Shown: positions 9,501-13,533 of the stretch, in pieces
Numbering within the stretch: the first letter of the stretch is position 1
Layout: each line of letters begins with the position of its first letter
From: Oscillospiraceae bacterium
Lineage (GTDB): Bacteria > Bacillota > Clostridia > Oscillospirales > Oscillospiraceae
Direction: 5' to 3'
NCBI GenBank assembly: GCA_016296235.1
Contig: JAEDJR010000025.1
Location: 1 to 14,872 of the forward strand
Length of the DNA stretch: 14,872 bases
Translations under genes and position numbers: made by a program
The notes under the pieces: model-generated
Told to the model about the DNA's origin: nothing
The model's database searches: none
The model's input: only the letters and a program-made list of their open reading frames with translations

Positions 9501-10044
9501 GGAGAAAGCGGACGCATCGCCGTTCACCGATGTACCGGAAGGCTGCTTCTATGAGGAGGCCGTGAACTGGGCCGTTGCCCAGGGAATCACCGCAGGCACG
9601 ACCGCAACGACCTTCTCCCCCAACGCCGTCTGTACCCGTGCCCAGGCCGTCACCTTCCTGTGGCGCGCCGCCGGCAGCCCCGATCCCAGGAGCAGCGCGA
9701 TGCCCTTCACCGACGTGGCCGAGGGCAGCTACTATCACGATGCGGTCCTGTGGGCCGTGGAGAACGGCATCACCATGGGCACCGGCGACACCACCTTCAG
9801 CCCCGATGTGACCTGCTCCCGCGGGCAGATTGTCACCTTCCTGTGGCGCAGCCAGAAGTCTCCCGCCGCCGGTTCGGCCAACCCCTTCACCGATGTGGCG
9901 GCAGATGCCTACTACGCCGACGCAGTTCTGTGGGCTGTCAGAGAGGAGATTACCAACGGTACCTCCTCCACCACGTTCAGCCCCGATGCGGACTGCACCC
10001 GCGCTCAGATCGTGACCTTCCTCTGGAGAGCGCTGGCCGAGTAA
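529..10044 (+). CDS. Giant secreted multidomain SLH-anchored surface protein (3171 aa)
   Basis: The product starts with a clear signal peptide (MKKR, hydrophobic core to about residue 19, cleavage expected near A25/A26). Rough layout from the sequence: an N-terminal beta-rich region (27-300); a compositionally distinct segment (301-500); a Big_12-like Ig domain with PGD...VTFSEPV (521-660); a BIG2-like domain (776-890); further Ig-like modules (890-1115); a region with a carboxypeptidase-regulatory-like flavour (about 1265-1450); an unrecognised part that is helical, then rich in amphipathic beta strands (1638-1981); propeller-like W/G repeats (about 2022-2450); CARDB-like modules (2485-2814); a cadherin-like sandwich (2830-2914); one InlB B-repeat (2926-2994, with GYSFAGWYADGDLTKKV); and three SLH domains (2997-3171). 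SLH domains bind secondary cell-wall polymers, so the protein is expected at the cell surface. There is no LPxTG sorting signal. An AGGA-type site at 516-519 lies 9 bases before the ATG, which overlaps the preceding gene. The function may be adhesion or glycan/host binding, but no catalytic motif was identified. Domain names are by eye; the SLH, InlB and signal peptide calls are firm. Confidence 0.95.
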   Translation: MKKRILSLLLALSLLVGLLPTAVFAAEPEEALYEQMLDLGLVDADGALIENNTFTVEDGTRLSSLTALIEWLNQCGEDDLDTRVTVDATGKSATVEQLMYALSIEYQIADVAGQLNLLASDAYAAARAAGTGAVDPVAHGLKLGMTISTVPNTPSWVKLTVSLYDENGKAKAPYDIPVEVGIFTDFLNVGDKGFGDLFGTLPGVNCFERFTIPSGSDSCEFTLGLDALIDNYLSQYNGLWDGNAYLLFLARTAADDPKMPASSASACVSIAPSSSADPVVNAITGGTIIGMKDAETSSVVPFCNKWSSEDYGDTRIRFPNSDTEYFTVGIPTPAAKGSAYDDSTNGWKDIFCSAFMAGVGNAISPKIRIENAGIWTPYGGRCDWPSLQLYVSNFDDGIPLTGIATCMTWEYISVDFKEGSVALAFLEEVSRAKNKSWTTMDQDFYNLVKVGQHGTGTQKDFAVLWRFPNVEVPIRFGGNSIFYPNCVFIEYGWNVPDGKSYNGTPVAPDDLFFTGAMTIADDIAPTIVSIDTCASDDTNFYPGDVIPIVVTFSEPVYGDYQLVYQDGAERAYLSSNSGVDITPSYVTRSGDMLSNTRVFYYTVKSTDSTVPAGENDDPSFLVLGVQPTDTSKCTDVYGNNLMESGDGTYKEFRVELLKNRILGGELKQSFVSMSAEADAQDPRTFNIQVELDQDFAQKWSVWENDPAATVRVDNDAENPVNLKLSEAGTGSTRRLVLTGSITLPDVSEDTTHVAELYFGDSLCYGIYTAFIQKPVVFAGTDAFTIGIDGSWPSGVENTIFVQDLASAVLSFTDNDTDYSFKNLGTDDVVWTVDNPDVISLTTESTEGNLSLTTTPKVRLTAKQVGTATIYLTCSNNGTTPTTASNSITVTVKDDGSPALLFPQNADTFYARVDTKQTVVFSSNLSQHEPAGGQITAQLFAGDSVGENASPVWETTLERTATSLTIPGDKLINISQGNTPAYILRLTATAQVDSSVLNLSTDAKIVVRAQPAAITLTGLDNPMFTSDQSIPIGWTVENFDLGTNPDACQFQFTVEKDGTVIYTTNTVSASGSYTLTPDQPAQLKDYYIVTAKAKNGGDPTWSIASSTITVYKTGALDIQIGGESKDSFTLKHDISGETAANPSFTTYAGQAIDGLTNAQAIAQLRSELSLMENISINFQEYDWSLLNDTIQWSTSTGRGEEASDELQRAVTINYRQGMLYAPLENYSYTSYLPQTILLLCGLRDGSSTVTAQHSTLSSLSDSVTVNVETLKNKLYLFQFTPAVRTEVSYEDGLGEFHTVYTNDDGSLALFEPNGIASDLWAAAIVDYVSYRGTFSQFALKSGEGNGIRGELYPMNALELRRAAIAQVQLLLPNGDPLANTEVTLRGGVYRNRYAADNRDDAYCSNARFAKEYGQTASLDGTEDQTFTTSEGGMLTVHMDLSQFTSKNDPEPVGADESLEFIFELRIGDSYYPVISVVNGSLTPRDAMRTGADIVTLVKAQKAKPFVAIQTISYTGREIDVRRYNGVVGPSSNYPTAVLDSTIMLWGMTDVSFTDTGYYFDLRAQETGVSVPQQKRATVADASYPFSSIPLLNNVVALDSSSFVNYDGTRKTPLEAALYNRSSLVSTMTLPFGIADLTAIERVEDAPSVTSLMANLAAYGSVGGANTDYGLVNTVSDGIMKDALSFVEKMGGEAGLVKAILMPTEDPTRYEAYLWTGINTTKLEDLDYDLNGVFMEPSYIGQDYDSLLGEVNDTFTLSDFQAMADGSFFEDRGNLYGAVANGVIGLPIMLQLEGWMSTEIRYNFDKGQWEVLTTGGGFTAGAQMEFEKAVNIVAYGIPLTASFMVRGGAVVDFQTAIRYAEQLGNEWNDDTAEKVNDYLTALRINAYFEFFGGVGRDKGFTAKIGVFGKIDINNENRFLTRKYLKNPSDRDMAGQFLQLDGEAGIKAALGVGPVVTEITVVSLAFQTAWRFNEWGAIDEYWEEASSGLGSTGWLYTEEGSQQSMALSFNGQSAMLATEPVVRLQSRDYLAEDDRVWLGGDSGISLMRLDNPNTLKAIQTNSYPFSTPMLSDDGSFLVYLSDADSTDVTDVEVRFSRSSGGGFPDGEPIPDGPDGFSGYGDSSLDFDGTASFAGAIWLREAANVGLKAGAELNEGQQAVLLNGLEVVASIWNGSEWVTTRLTNNGSQEFDPVIAVNDGKAIAVWRSVQTDENAYTFSQNRILCKIFDGTSWSDEYTLYNGNAGEVTGMSAEMLTGGTAAVAFSVKDENDGSDIYYTVVDTAAENPEDSAKTIRATTNTYTDENPQLTTVGEQFVLGWSSVQSPTGVEQHDVGLRVFDKNGAPQPILPESLSDMVSTAAFDGQFTFVKGADSLDTLSLLWNDANAGSEDNDVIRAIKFVSYEGSYISSAPIEVAELPARTGLDHMDACVTRDDGKAIQTVLQSTSYSDTEFEEISYSYELGGETYSGTARIPKETVNLFSASEFYQDAVEVVSTTVDYTTLATNSYVPVNFTVANQGMNVINKVSIFITGGSQTTFSGLALLPGQTKTFSVVTKTGDEINNLGYGVQASIAGAFSQPYTGGTVYLDYPDVGISALTVTQEQDGLRTVLANLYNQSAASLNKPDRRVVLGVYSDPECETPLNGKYFAGGVEDTAYEQILTGSTLAALDDTGYTQAISFRIGDYMKDAELEEIPDGGVTLFLKARIEQQVDGEWIVLPEADSQNNQKHLTFDSLLTRSEHAPTTISMEMENDGTTTVNVQVRNNSLQPRTSGNLVAALLDQNGNLLETRNIGDLALDTEEIRDISIAFSKSGARVVLRYGEAASDDDTSNADAASITMDGLALTLDSFDENDIAVLEDVPNGQFLLSVIPKSSGATVTVNGMPAEDGMANISAGYFKRTVTITITSADGSATRTYTIHLYPAVYELPGSNTCTLRFETNGGSEIESLRKSVGTVVDLTAYKPTRAGYSFAGWYADGDLTKKVTEVKLTSSMTVYAAWEKADASPFTDVPEGCFYEEAVNWAVAQGITAGTTATTFSPNAVCTRAQAVTFLWRAAGSPDPRSSAMPFTDVAEGSYYHDAVLWAVENGITMGTGDTTFSPDVTCSRGQIVTFLWRSQKSPAAGSANPFTDVAADAYYADAVLWAVREEITNGTSSTTFSPDADCTRAQIVTFLWRALAE
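9517..10041 (+). repeat. Triplicated SLH-domain coding repeat
   Basis: Three consecutive units of about 55-60 codons each encode FTDV..., a Tyr-rich stretch, AV.WAV..GIT.GT...TFSP, then C.R.Q.VTFLWR. They begin near 9517, 9697 and 9880. Units two and three are the closest to each other at DNA level, particularly from TTCAGCCCCGATG onward. The last unit ends at the stop codon. Three SLH copies is the usual number for a wall-anchoring module. Confidence 0.9.
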
Positions 10045-10072
10045 GCAAGCACAAAAAATAAGCATCACAAAC

Positions 10073-10108
10073 GAGGCGGTGGAAGAATTCCAATTCTTCC
10101 ACCGCCTC
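10073..10108. terminator. Perfect 17-bp inverted repeat between convergent genes
   Basis: The arms 10073-10089 and 10092-10108 are exact reverse complements (GAGGCGGTGG... / ...CCACCGCCTC) with only CC between them, so a hairpin would open a few central A/T pairs to make the loop. It lies 29 bases after the stop of the giant surface gene and beyond the 3' end of the AraC gene, where a shared two-way terminator is expected. Neither side has an immediate U-run; a run of six T on the minus strand comes about 12 bases after the stem. The intrinsic terminator call is therefore likely but not textbook. Confidence 0.65.
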
Positions 10109-10111
10109 AAA

Positions 10112-10159
10112 CTATCAAAAGCCGTAGGGCGGGGGCTTGCCCCCGCCGGCGTCTGATAG
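10112..10159. repeat. GC-rich palindromic intergenic element with CTATCA/TGATAG ends
   Basis: The core is a perfect 9-bp inverted repeat, GGCGGGGGC at 10128-10136 and GCCCCCGCC at 10139-10147, separated by TT. It is bounded by a second inverted pair, CTATCA at 10112-10117 and TGATAG at 10154-10159. The CGTAGGGCGGGGGCTTGCCC style of sequence is, from memory, common between genes in GC-rich gut Clostridia, so this may be a dispersed repeat unit. It could also help termination of either converging gene. No coding potential is supported. Confidence 0.5.
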
Positions 10160-10221
10160 GTGTCGAAACATGCCAATTAACACTGGCTTTTTCCTGCATT
10201 TCTGATAAAATAGGTTGGAGG

Positions 10222-11379
10222 TCAATCCGCCCGTGGCCATCCTTCTTTCACGCCATGGATTTTGACATACGCCGACGGCGACATGCCGTACTGCCGCTTG
10301 AAGGCGGCGGTAAAATGCTGGGGGCTGGAAAAACACAGCTGCTCTGCAATCTGGCTCATGGTACCTGTGCCGTTCTGCAGCAGCAGGCAGCTCTCCGCCA
10401 GTCTGGCCCGCAGCATGTAGGCCCCCGGCGCAATATGCAGATGACGCTGGAACAACAGCGACAGATAGGGTGCGCTGACGCTGCAGTGCTTCGCCAACTG
10501 CTCCACGGAGGTTCGCTCGTGGGTGTGCCCGGCCACATACTCCAGCGCACGATCCAGGATCTGATTTTCATTGCGAAGGGAGTCCGGCCGCTGGCCCTCC
10601 CTTCCCTGGGGCAGCCCGCAGGCGTATTGGGCCAGCAGCAGTTGAACCCCGGAAAGCAGCAAATCGCTGCCATAAGCTCCCGGCTCCCGCAGGGCCCGCA
10701 AGAGCGCCCGCATTTGCTCCGCCGCAGCCATCTGCTCCGGCAGTTCCCGCAGAAGCAGGCACTGGGGTAAAGGCTGCCGGCAGGAAAAGGTCACGGTCAC
10801 AAACCGCACCGGCCGGTCCGCTTCTCCATACTGCATATGCCACTGATCCGGCGGGATCACCAGCGCCTCGTTGGCGTGGAGAACATAGTCCTGGCCGCCG
10901 ACGAGATTGTGCAGAATTCCCTGGCACACGAAAACCAGCTCATAGGGCTGGTGCCGTTCTCCGGCAAACAGGAACCCCGGCTGCTGGCTTTGATCGAAAA
11001 ACGTATACAGCCGCTGCAGATCGATGGATGGCGTCAGAATGGAATGTACCAAAGGTGCAGGCTGTTCCATCGTAATCAGCGGCGCGCCGGCCTCCCACAG
11101 GACGCTGCATTGCTCTTCCATCGGAAGCACCGCAAAGGGTGTATTGGGCTGCAGCTCCACTGGCTTGTCCAGATAAAAGCTCACGGGTTCGCCGGACAGC
11201 CGCAAAAGCACCAGCACCGCCATGTTCTCTGCCGGTCCCAGCTTTACGGCAGACCCGCAGCAGACATACTGCGCCGGTTCGTCCGCCCGCAGATCCCATT
11301 TCTCCGAAAAGGACGCCCTCTGCGGGTCCGGCAGCCGTCCAAAGGGACTCAACGCTGCCGCGCTCAGATATTGAAGCAT
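10222..11379 (-). CDS. AraC-family transcriptional regulator
   Basis: The 385-residue product ends in a standard AraC/XylS DNA-binding domain (about residues 274-378): a first helix-turn-helix around SVEQLAKHCSVSAPYLSLLF and a second around MSQIAEQLCFSSPQHFTAAFKR, followed by the family ending YGMSPSAY. A cupin-like sensor segment lies at about 130-200 (RHQPYELVFV...ANEALVIPPDQWHMQYG). The first 125 residues are not recognised; they may be a degenerate second beta-barrel. The ATG at 11379 is chosen because GGAGGT (11392-11387 on the minus strand) lies 7 bases before it; an upstream in-frame ATG at 11385 and GTG at 11394 are too close to, or before, that site. It is transcribed away from the amino-sugar operon, so it is probably that operon's regulator, sensing a sugar or sugar phosphate. 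The ligand is unknown. Confidence 0.92.
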   Translation of the reverse strand: MLQYLSAAALSPFGRLPDPQRASFSEKWDLRADEPAQYVCCGSAVKLGPAENMAVLVLLRLSGEPVSFYLDKPVELQPNTPFAVLPMEEQCSVLWEAGAPLITMEQPAPLVHSILTPSIDLQRLYTFFDQSQQPGFLFAGERHQPYELVFVCQGILHNLVGGQDYVLHANEALVIPPDQWHMQYGEADRPVRFVTVTFSCRQPLPQCLLLRELPEQMAAAEQMRALLRALREPGAYGSDLLLSGVQLLLAQYACGLPQGREGQRPDSLRNENQILDRALEYVAGHTHERTSVEQLAKHCSVSAPYLSLLFQRHLHIAPGAYMLRARLAESCLLLQNGTGTMSQIAEQLCFSSPQHFTAAFKRQYGMSPSAYVKIHGVKEGWPRAD

Positions 11380-11386
11380 GGCCATC

Positions 11387-11392
11387 ACCTCC
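11387..11392 (-). promoter_or_regulatory. Ribosome binding site of the AraC gene
   Basis: GGAGGT on the minus strand, 7 bases before the ATG at 11379. It decides between three in-frame starts: the ATG at 11385 would leave only one base of spacing and the GTG at 11394 lies upstream of the site. Confidence 0.75.
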
Positions 11393-11400
11393 ACCTTACT

Positions 11401-11443
11401 ATTTTAAGCCTGTTTTATAGATTTATCAATTGTTTTATAGCAA
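11401..11443 (-). promoter_or_regulatory. Promoter(s) of the AraC gene
   Basis: Two overlapping sigma-A-like pairs are visible on the minus strand. One is TTGATA (11429-11424), 17 bases, TAAAAT (11406-11401). The other is TTGCTA (11443-11438), 18 bases, TATAAA (11419-11414). The first is the better match but would leave only a few bases before the ribosome site; the second gives a more comfortable leader of about 28 bases. Either or both may be used. Confidence 0.6.
11411..11440. promoter_or_regulatory. Direct repeat TGTTTTATAG x2, 20-bp spacing
   Basis: The decamer TGTTTTATAG occurs exactly at 11411-11420 and 11431-11440, so the copies are 20 bp apart, about two helical turns. AraC-family proteins commonly bind direct repeats spaced by about two turns. 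The copies overlap the promoter elements of the AraC gene, which would fit autoregulation. Part of the identity could simply reflect two similar -10-like sequences. Confidence 0.45.
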
Positions 11444-11456
11444 AATTACATATTTC

Positions 11457-11524
11457 TTGCAAATACTTATAGAATTCTATTGCAAGTGGTTCCCACTCTT
11501 GCCAACCGGCCCGTATCCTTGCTA
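11457..11524. promoter_or_regulatory. Candidate operator region: repeated TTGCNA half-sites
   Basis: TTGCAA at 11457 and 11480, TTGCCA at 11499 and TTGCTA at 11519 have the same orientation and are 23, 19 and 20 bp apart, close to two helical turns. An exact 12-bp palindrome ATAGAATTCTAT lies at 11469-11480. An imperfect inverted repeat (CAAGTGG / CCACTCTTG) spans 11483-11501 and touches the -35 element of the operon promoter. Several of these are short and could arise by chance. The position directly upstream of and across the operon promoter is where an AraC-type activator would bind. Confidence 0.4.
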
Positions 11525-11528
11525 AGAT
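11499..11528 (+). promoter_or_regulatory. Promoter of the amino-sugar operon
   Basis: A sigma-A-like pair: TTGCCA (11499-11504), an 18-base spacer, TAAGAT (11523-11528). Transcription would begin near 11535. It is followed by a GGGGAGG ribosome site (11545-11551), 6 bases before the ATG at 11558. The moderate -35 and -10 matches fit an activator-assisted promoter. Confidence 0.6.
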
Positions 11529-11557
11529 AGAGCCAACAACATACGGGGAGGAACAGT

Positions 11558-12466
11558 ATGCACGCTCCAACTTTAGTCATCATGGCCGCCGGTATGGGAA
11601 GCCGGTTCGGCGGGCTCAAGCAGATCGAGCCGGTGGACGATCAGGGCCACATCATCATCGACTTTTCCCTTTTTGACGCCTGGCGGGCGGGCTTCCGGGA
11701 CATCGTGTTCATCATCAAGCCGGAGCTGGACGATGCCTTCCGGGAGGCCATCGGCGGCCGGATGGAGCGGTATTTCCACGTCTCCTACGTCTACCAGACC
11801 CCGGACAAGCTGCCCGAGGGCTACGCCGTGCCGGAGGGGCGAGCCAAGCCCTGGGGCACCGGCCACGCCATCGCCTGCTGCAAGGATGTGATAAACGGCC
11901 CCTTCGCCGTCATCAACGCCGACGACTTCTACGGCCCCACGGCCTTTTCCGCGATCTACAATTTCCTGCGGGACAACACACAGGAGAACCACTACGCCAT
12001 GGTGGGCTACCGTCTGCGCAACACCGTCACCGAGCACGGCTCCGTGGCCCGGGGCGTCTGCAGCGTGAAACACGGCCTGCTGACCGATATCACCGAGCGG
12101 ACGAAGATCTACAAGCGCGGCGAGGACGCCGCCTATACCGAGGACGGCGAGACCTTCGTGGATCTGTCCGGCGACACCATCGTCTCCATGAACCTCTGGG
12201 GCTTTACGGCCCACATGCTGGACGAGCTGGTGGCCCGGTTCCCGGCGTTCCTGGATGAAAATCTGCCCCAGAACCCCCTGAAATGTGAATACTTCCTGCC
12301 CTCCGTAGTGGATGCCCAGCTGAAAAGCGGCACAGCCACGGTGCAGGTGCTGCCCTGTGAGGAGGTCTGGTACGGCGTGACCTACCGGGAGGATCTGGCG
12401 TCCGTCCGGGCGGCCATCGCTGATATGAAGAAAAACGGCATCTACGAGGAGGCGCTTTGGACATGA
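11558..12466 (+). CDS. Sugar-1-phosphate nucleotidyltransferase (probable HexNAc-1-P uridylyltransferase)
   Basis: The 302-residue cytoplasmic protein belongs to the NTP_transferase fold. The nucleotide-binding signature lies at the N-terminus (MAAGMGSRFGG, residues 9-19, with K21), a variant of the usual AAGxGTR...PK motif. W99-G-T-G-H and the metal/sugar-site motif NADDFYG (120-126) follow. Such enzymes join a sugar-1-phosphate to an NTP, releasing pyrophosphate. The specific subfamily is not one I can name with certainty. Its stop overlaps the start of a NahK-like kinase, and galE and nagB follow, so the likely substrates are GalNAc-1-P and GlcNAc-1-P with UTP. In that role it would stand in for the GalT-type enzyme of the bifidobacterial lnp operon. 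A glucose-1-phosphate or thymidylyl role is an alternative. GGGGAGG six bases upstream supports the start. Confidence 0.85.
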   Translation: MHAPTLVIMAAGMGSRFGGLKQIEPVDDQGHIIIDFSLFDAWRAGFRDIVFIIKPELDDAFREAIGGRMERYFHVSYVYQTPDKLPEGYAVPEGRAKPWGTGHAIACCKDVINGPFAVINADDFYGPTAFSAIYNFLRDNTQENHYAMVGYRLRNTVTEHGSVARGVCSVKHGLLTDITERTKIYKRGEDAAYTEDGETFVDLSGDTIVSMNLWGFTAHMLDELVARFPAFLDENLPQNPLKCEYFLPSVVDAQLKSGTATVQVLPCEEVWYGVTYREDLASVRAAIADMKKNGIYEEALWT

Positions 12467-13533
12467 ACGAACTCCATGCAGCCATTCTCGGACAATTCCA
12501 GCTGGACGCCCAGACCGTCTCCTGCGACCGCTACGGCTGCGGCCACATCAACGAGACGTATCTGGTGGTAACCGCGTCCGGGCACCGGTACATTCTGCAG
12601 AAGGTCAACCACCACGTCTTCCGGGACGTGGCGGGGCTCATGGAGAACATCGCCGCCGTGACAGAATATTTACGCGGTCAAGCCAGCGATCCCAGAGCCG
12701 TGATGCGTCTGGTCAAAACCTCGGATGACGCAGCCTATCTGGAATACGAGGGCGAGTTCTGGCGGGTCTATGATTTTGTGGAGGACTCCATCTGCCTGCA
12801 GCAGGCCGAGACCCCCGAGGACTTCTACGAGAGCGCCGTGGCCTTCGGCAGCTTCCAGCAACAGCTGAAGGACTTCCCTGCAGCCACCCTCCACGAGACT
12901 ATCCCTAACTTCCACAACACCGCGGACCGCTACCGCATTTTCAAAGAAGCTATCGCGGCCGACAAGGCAGGCCGGGTCAAGGACGTGCAGGCGGAGATCG
13001 ACTTCGCTCTGGCCAGAGAAGCAGAGGCCGGCACTCTGGTGCGGCTTCTGGCTGAAGGAAAGCTCCCCCTGCGGGTCACCCACAACGACACCAAGCTCAA
13101 CAACGTCATGCTGGACGCCAAGACCCGCAAGGCCCTGTGCGTCATCGACCTGGACACGGTCATGCCGGGCCTGAGCCTCTATGACTTCGGCGACTCCATC
13201 CGCTTCGGCGCGGCCTCCGCCGAGGAGGACGAGCAGGATCTCTCCAAGGTGGAAATGCGCCTGGATCTCTTTGAGACGTACACGAGAGGCTTTCTGGGGG
13301 CCTGCCCCGGCCTGACGGAGCTGGAACGGGAGCTGCTGCCTCTGGGCGCGAAGCTCATGACCCTGGAATGCGGCGTGCGCTTTTTGACGGATTACCTGGA
13401 CGGCGACCACTATTTTGCCATTCACCGGCCCGGCCAGAACCTGGACCGCGCCCGCACCCAGTTCAAGCTGGTGGCGGATATGGAAGCCAAATGGCAGCAG
13501 ATGCACAACATCGTACAGGAGGTACAACAATGA
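12463..13533 (+). CDS. nahK: NahK-like N-acetylhexosamine 1-kinase (APH-fold phosphotransferase)
   Basis: The 356-residue length is close to that of Bifidobacterium NahK (359 from memory). The protein has the aminoglycoside-phosphotransferase kinase fold: an N-terminal Gly-rich ATP loop region (YGCGHINETYLV, from about residue 20), the catalytic HND motif with TKLNN (H207, D209, N214), and the metal-binding IDLD (D229/D231) followed by TVMPG.SLYDFGD. NahK phosphorylates free GlcNAc/GalNAc at C1 using ATP, feeding the adjacent nucleotidyltransferase. The ATG at 12463 gives an ATGA overlap with the upstream stop, with GGAGG at 12448-12452; an in-frame TTG at 12457 is a weaker alternative. AmgK-type anomeric kinases of cell-wall recycling share this fold and pairing logic, so MurNAc/GlcNAc is an alternative substrate. 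The kinase class is firm; the exact sugar is inferred from context. Confidence 0.85.
   Translation: MNELHAAILGQFQLDAQTVSCDRYGCGHINETYLVVTASGHRYILQKVNHHVFRDVAGLMENIAAVTEYLRGQASDPRAVMRLVKTSDDAAYLEYEGEFWRVYDFVEDSICLQQAETPEDFYESAVAFGSFQQQLKDFPAATLHETIPNFHNTADRYRIFKEAIAADKAGRVKDVQAEIDFALAREAEAGTLVRLLAEGKLPLRVTHNDTKLNNVMLDAKTRKALCVIDLDTVMPGLSLYDFGDSIRFGAASAEEDEQDLSKVEMRLDLFETYTRGFLGACPGLTELERELLPLGAKLMTLECGVRFLTDYLDGDHYFAIHRPGQNLDRARTQFKLVADMEAKWQQMHNIVQEVQQ
13517..13523 (+). promoter_or_regulatory. Ribosome binding site of galE
   Basis: AGGAGGT, 6 bases before the ATG at 13530. It fixes the galE start against a longer in-frame reading that begins at 13368 inside the kinase gene. Confidence 0.85.

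Noticed and set aside
2026..10176. 2716-codon antisense reading frame as a real giant gene
   Set aside because: It exactly mirrors the codons of a convincing secreted SLH protein, begins at a TTG with no ribosome site, runs through the intergenic hairpins, and its translation is His/Gly/Val-rich with no domain pattern. Codon avoidance on the sense strand explains it.
10837..11472. 211-codon plus-strand frame opposite the AraC gene
   Set aside because: It overlaps the cupin region of a well-supported AraC regulator and the divergent promoter region, and shows no motif or ribosome site.
13368..13529. Longer N-terminal extension of GalE starting inside the kinase gene
   Set aside because: GalE proteins begin at the NAD-binding strand (MNVLVTGG). 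AGGAGGT lies 6 bases before the ATG at 13530, and that start gives the standard 338 residues.
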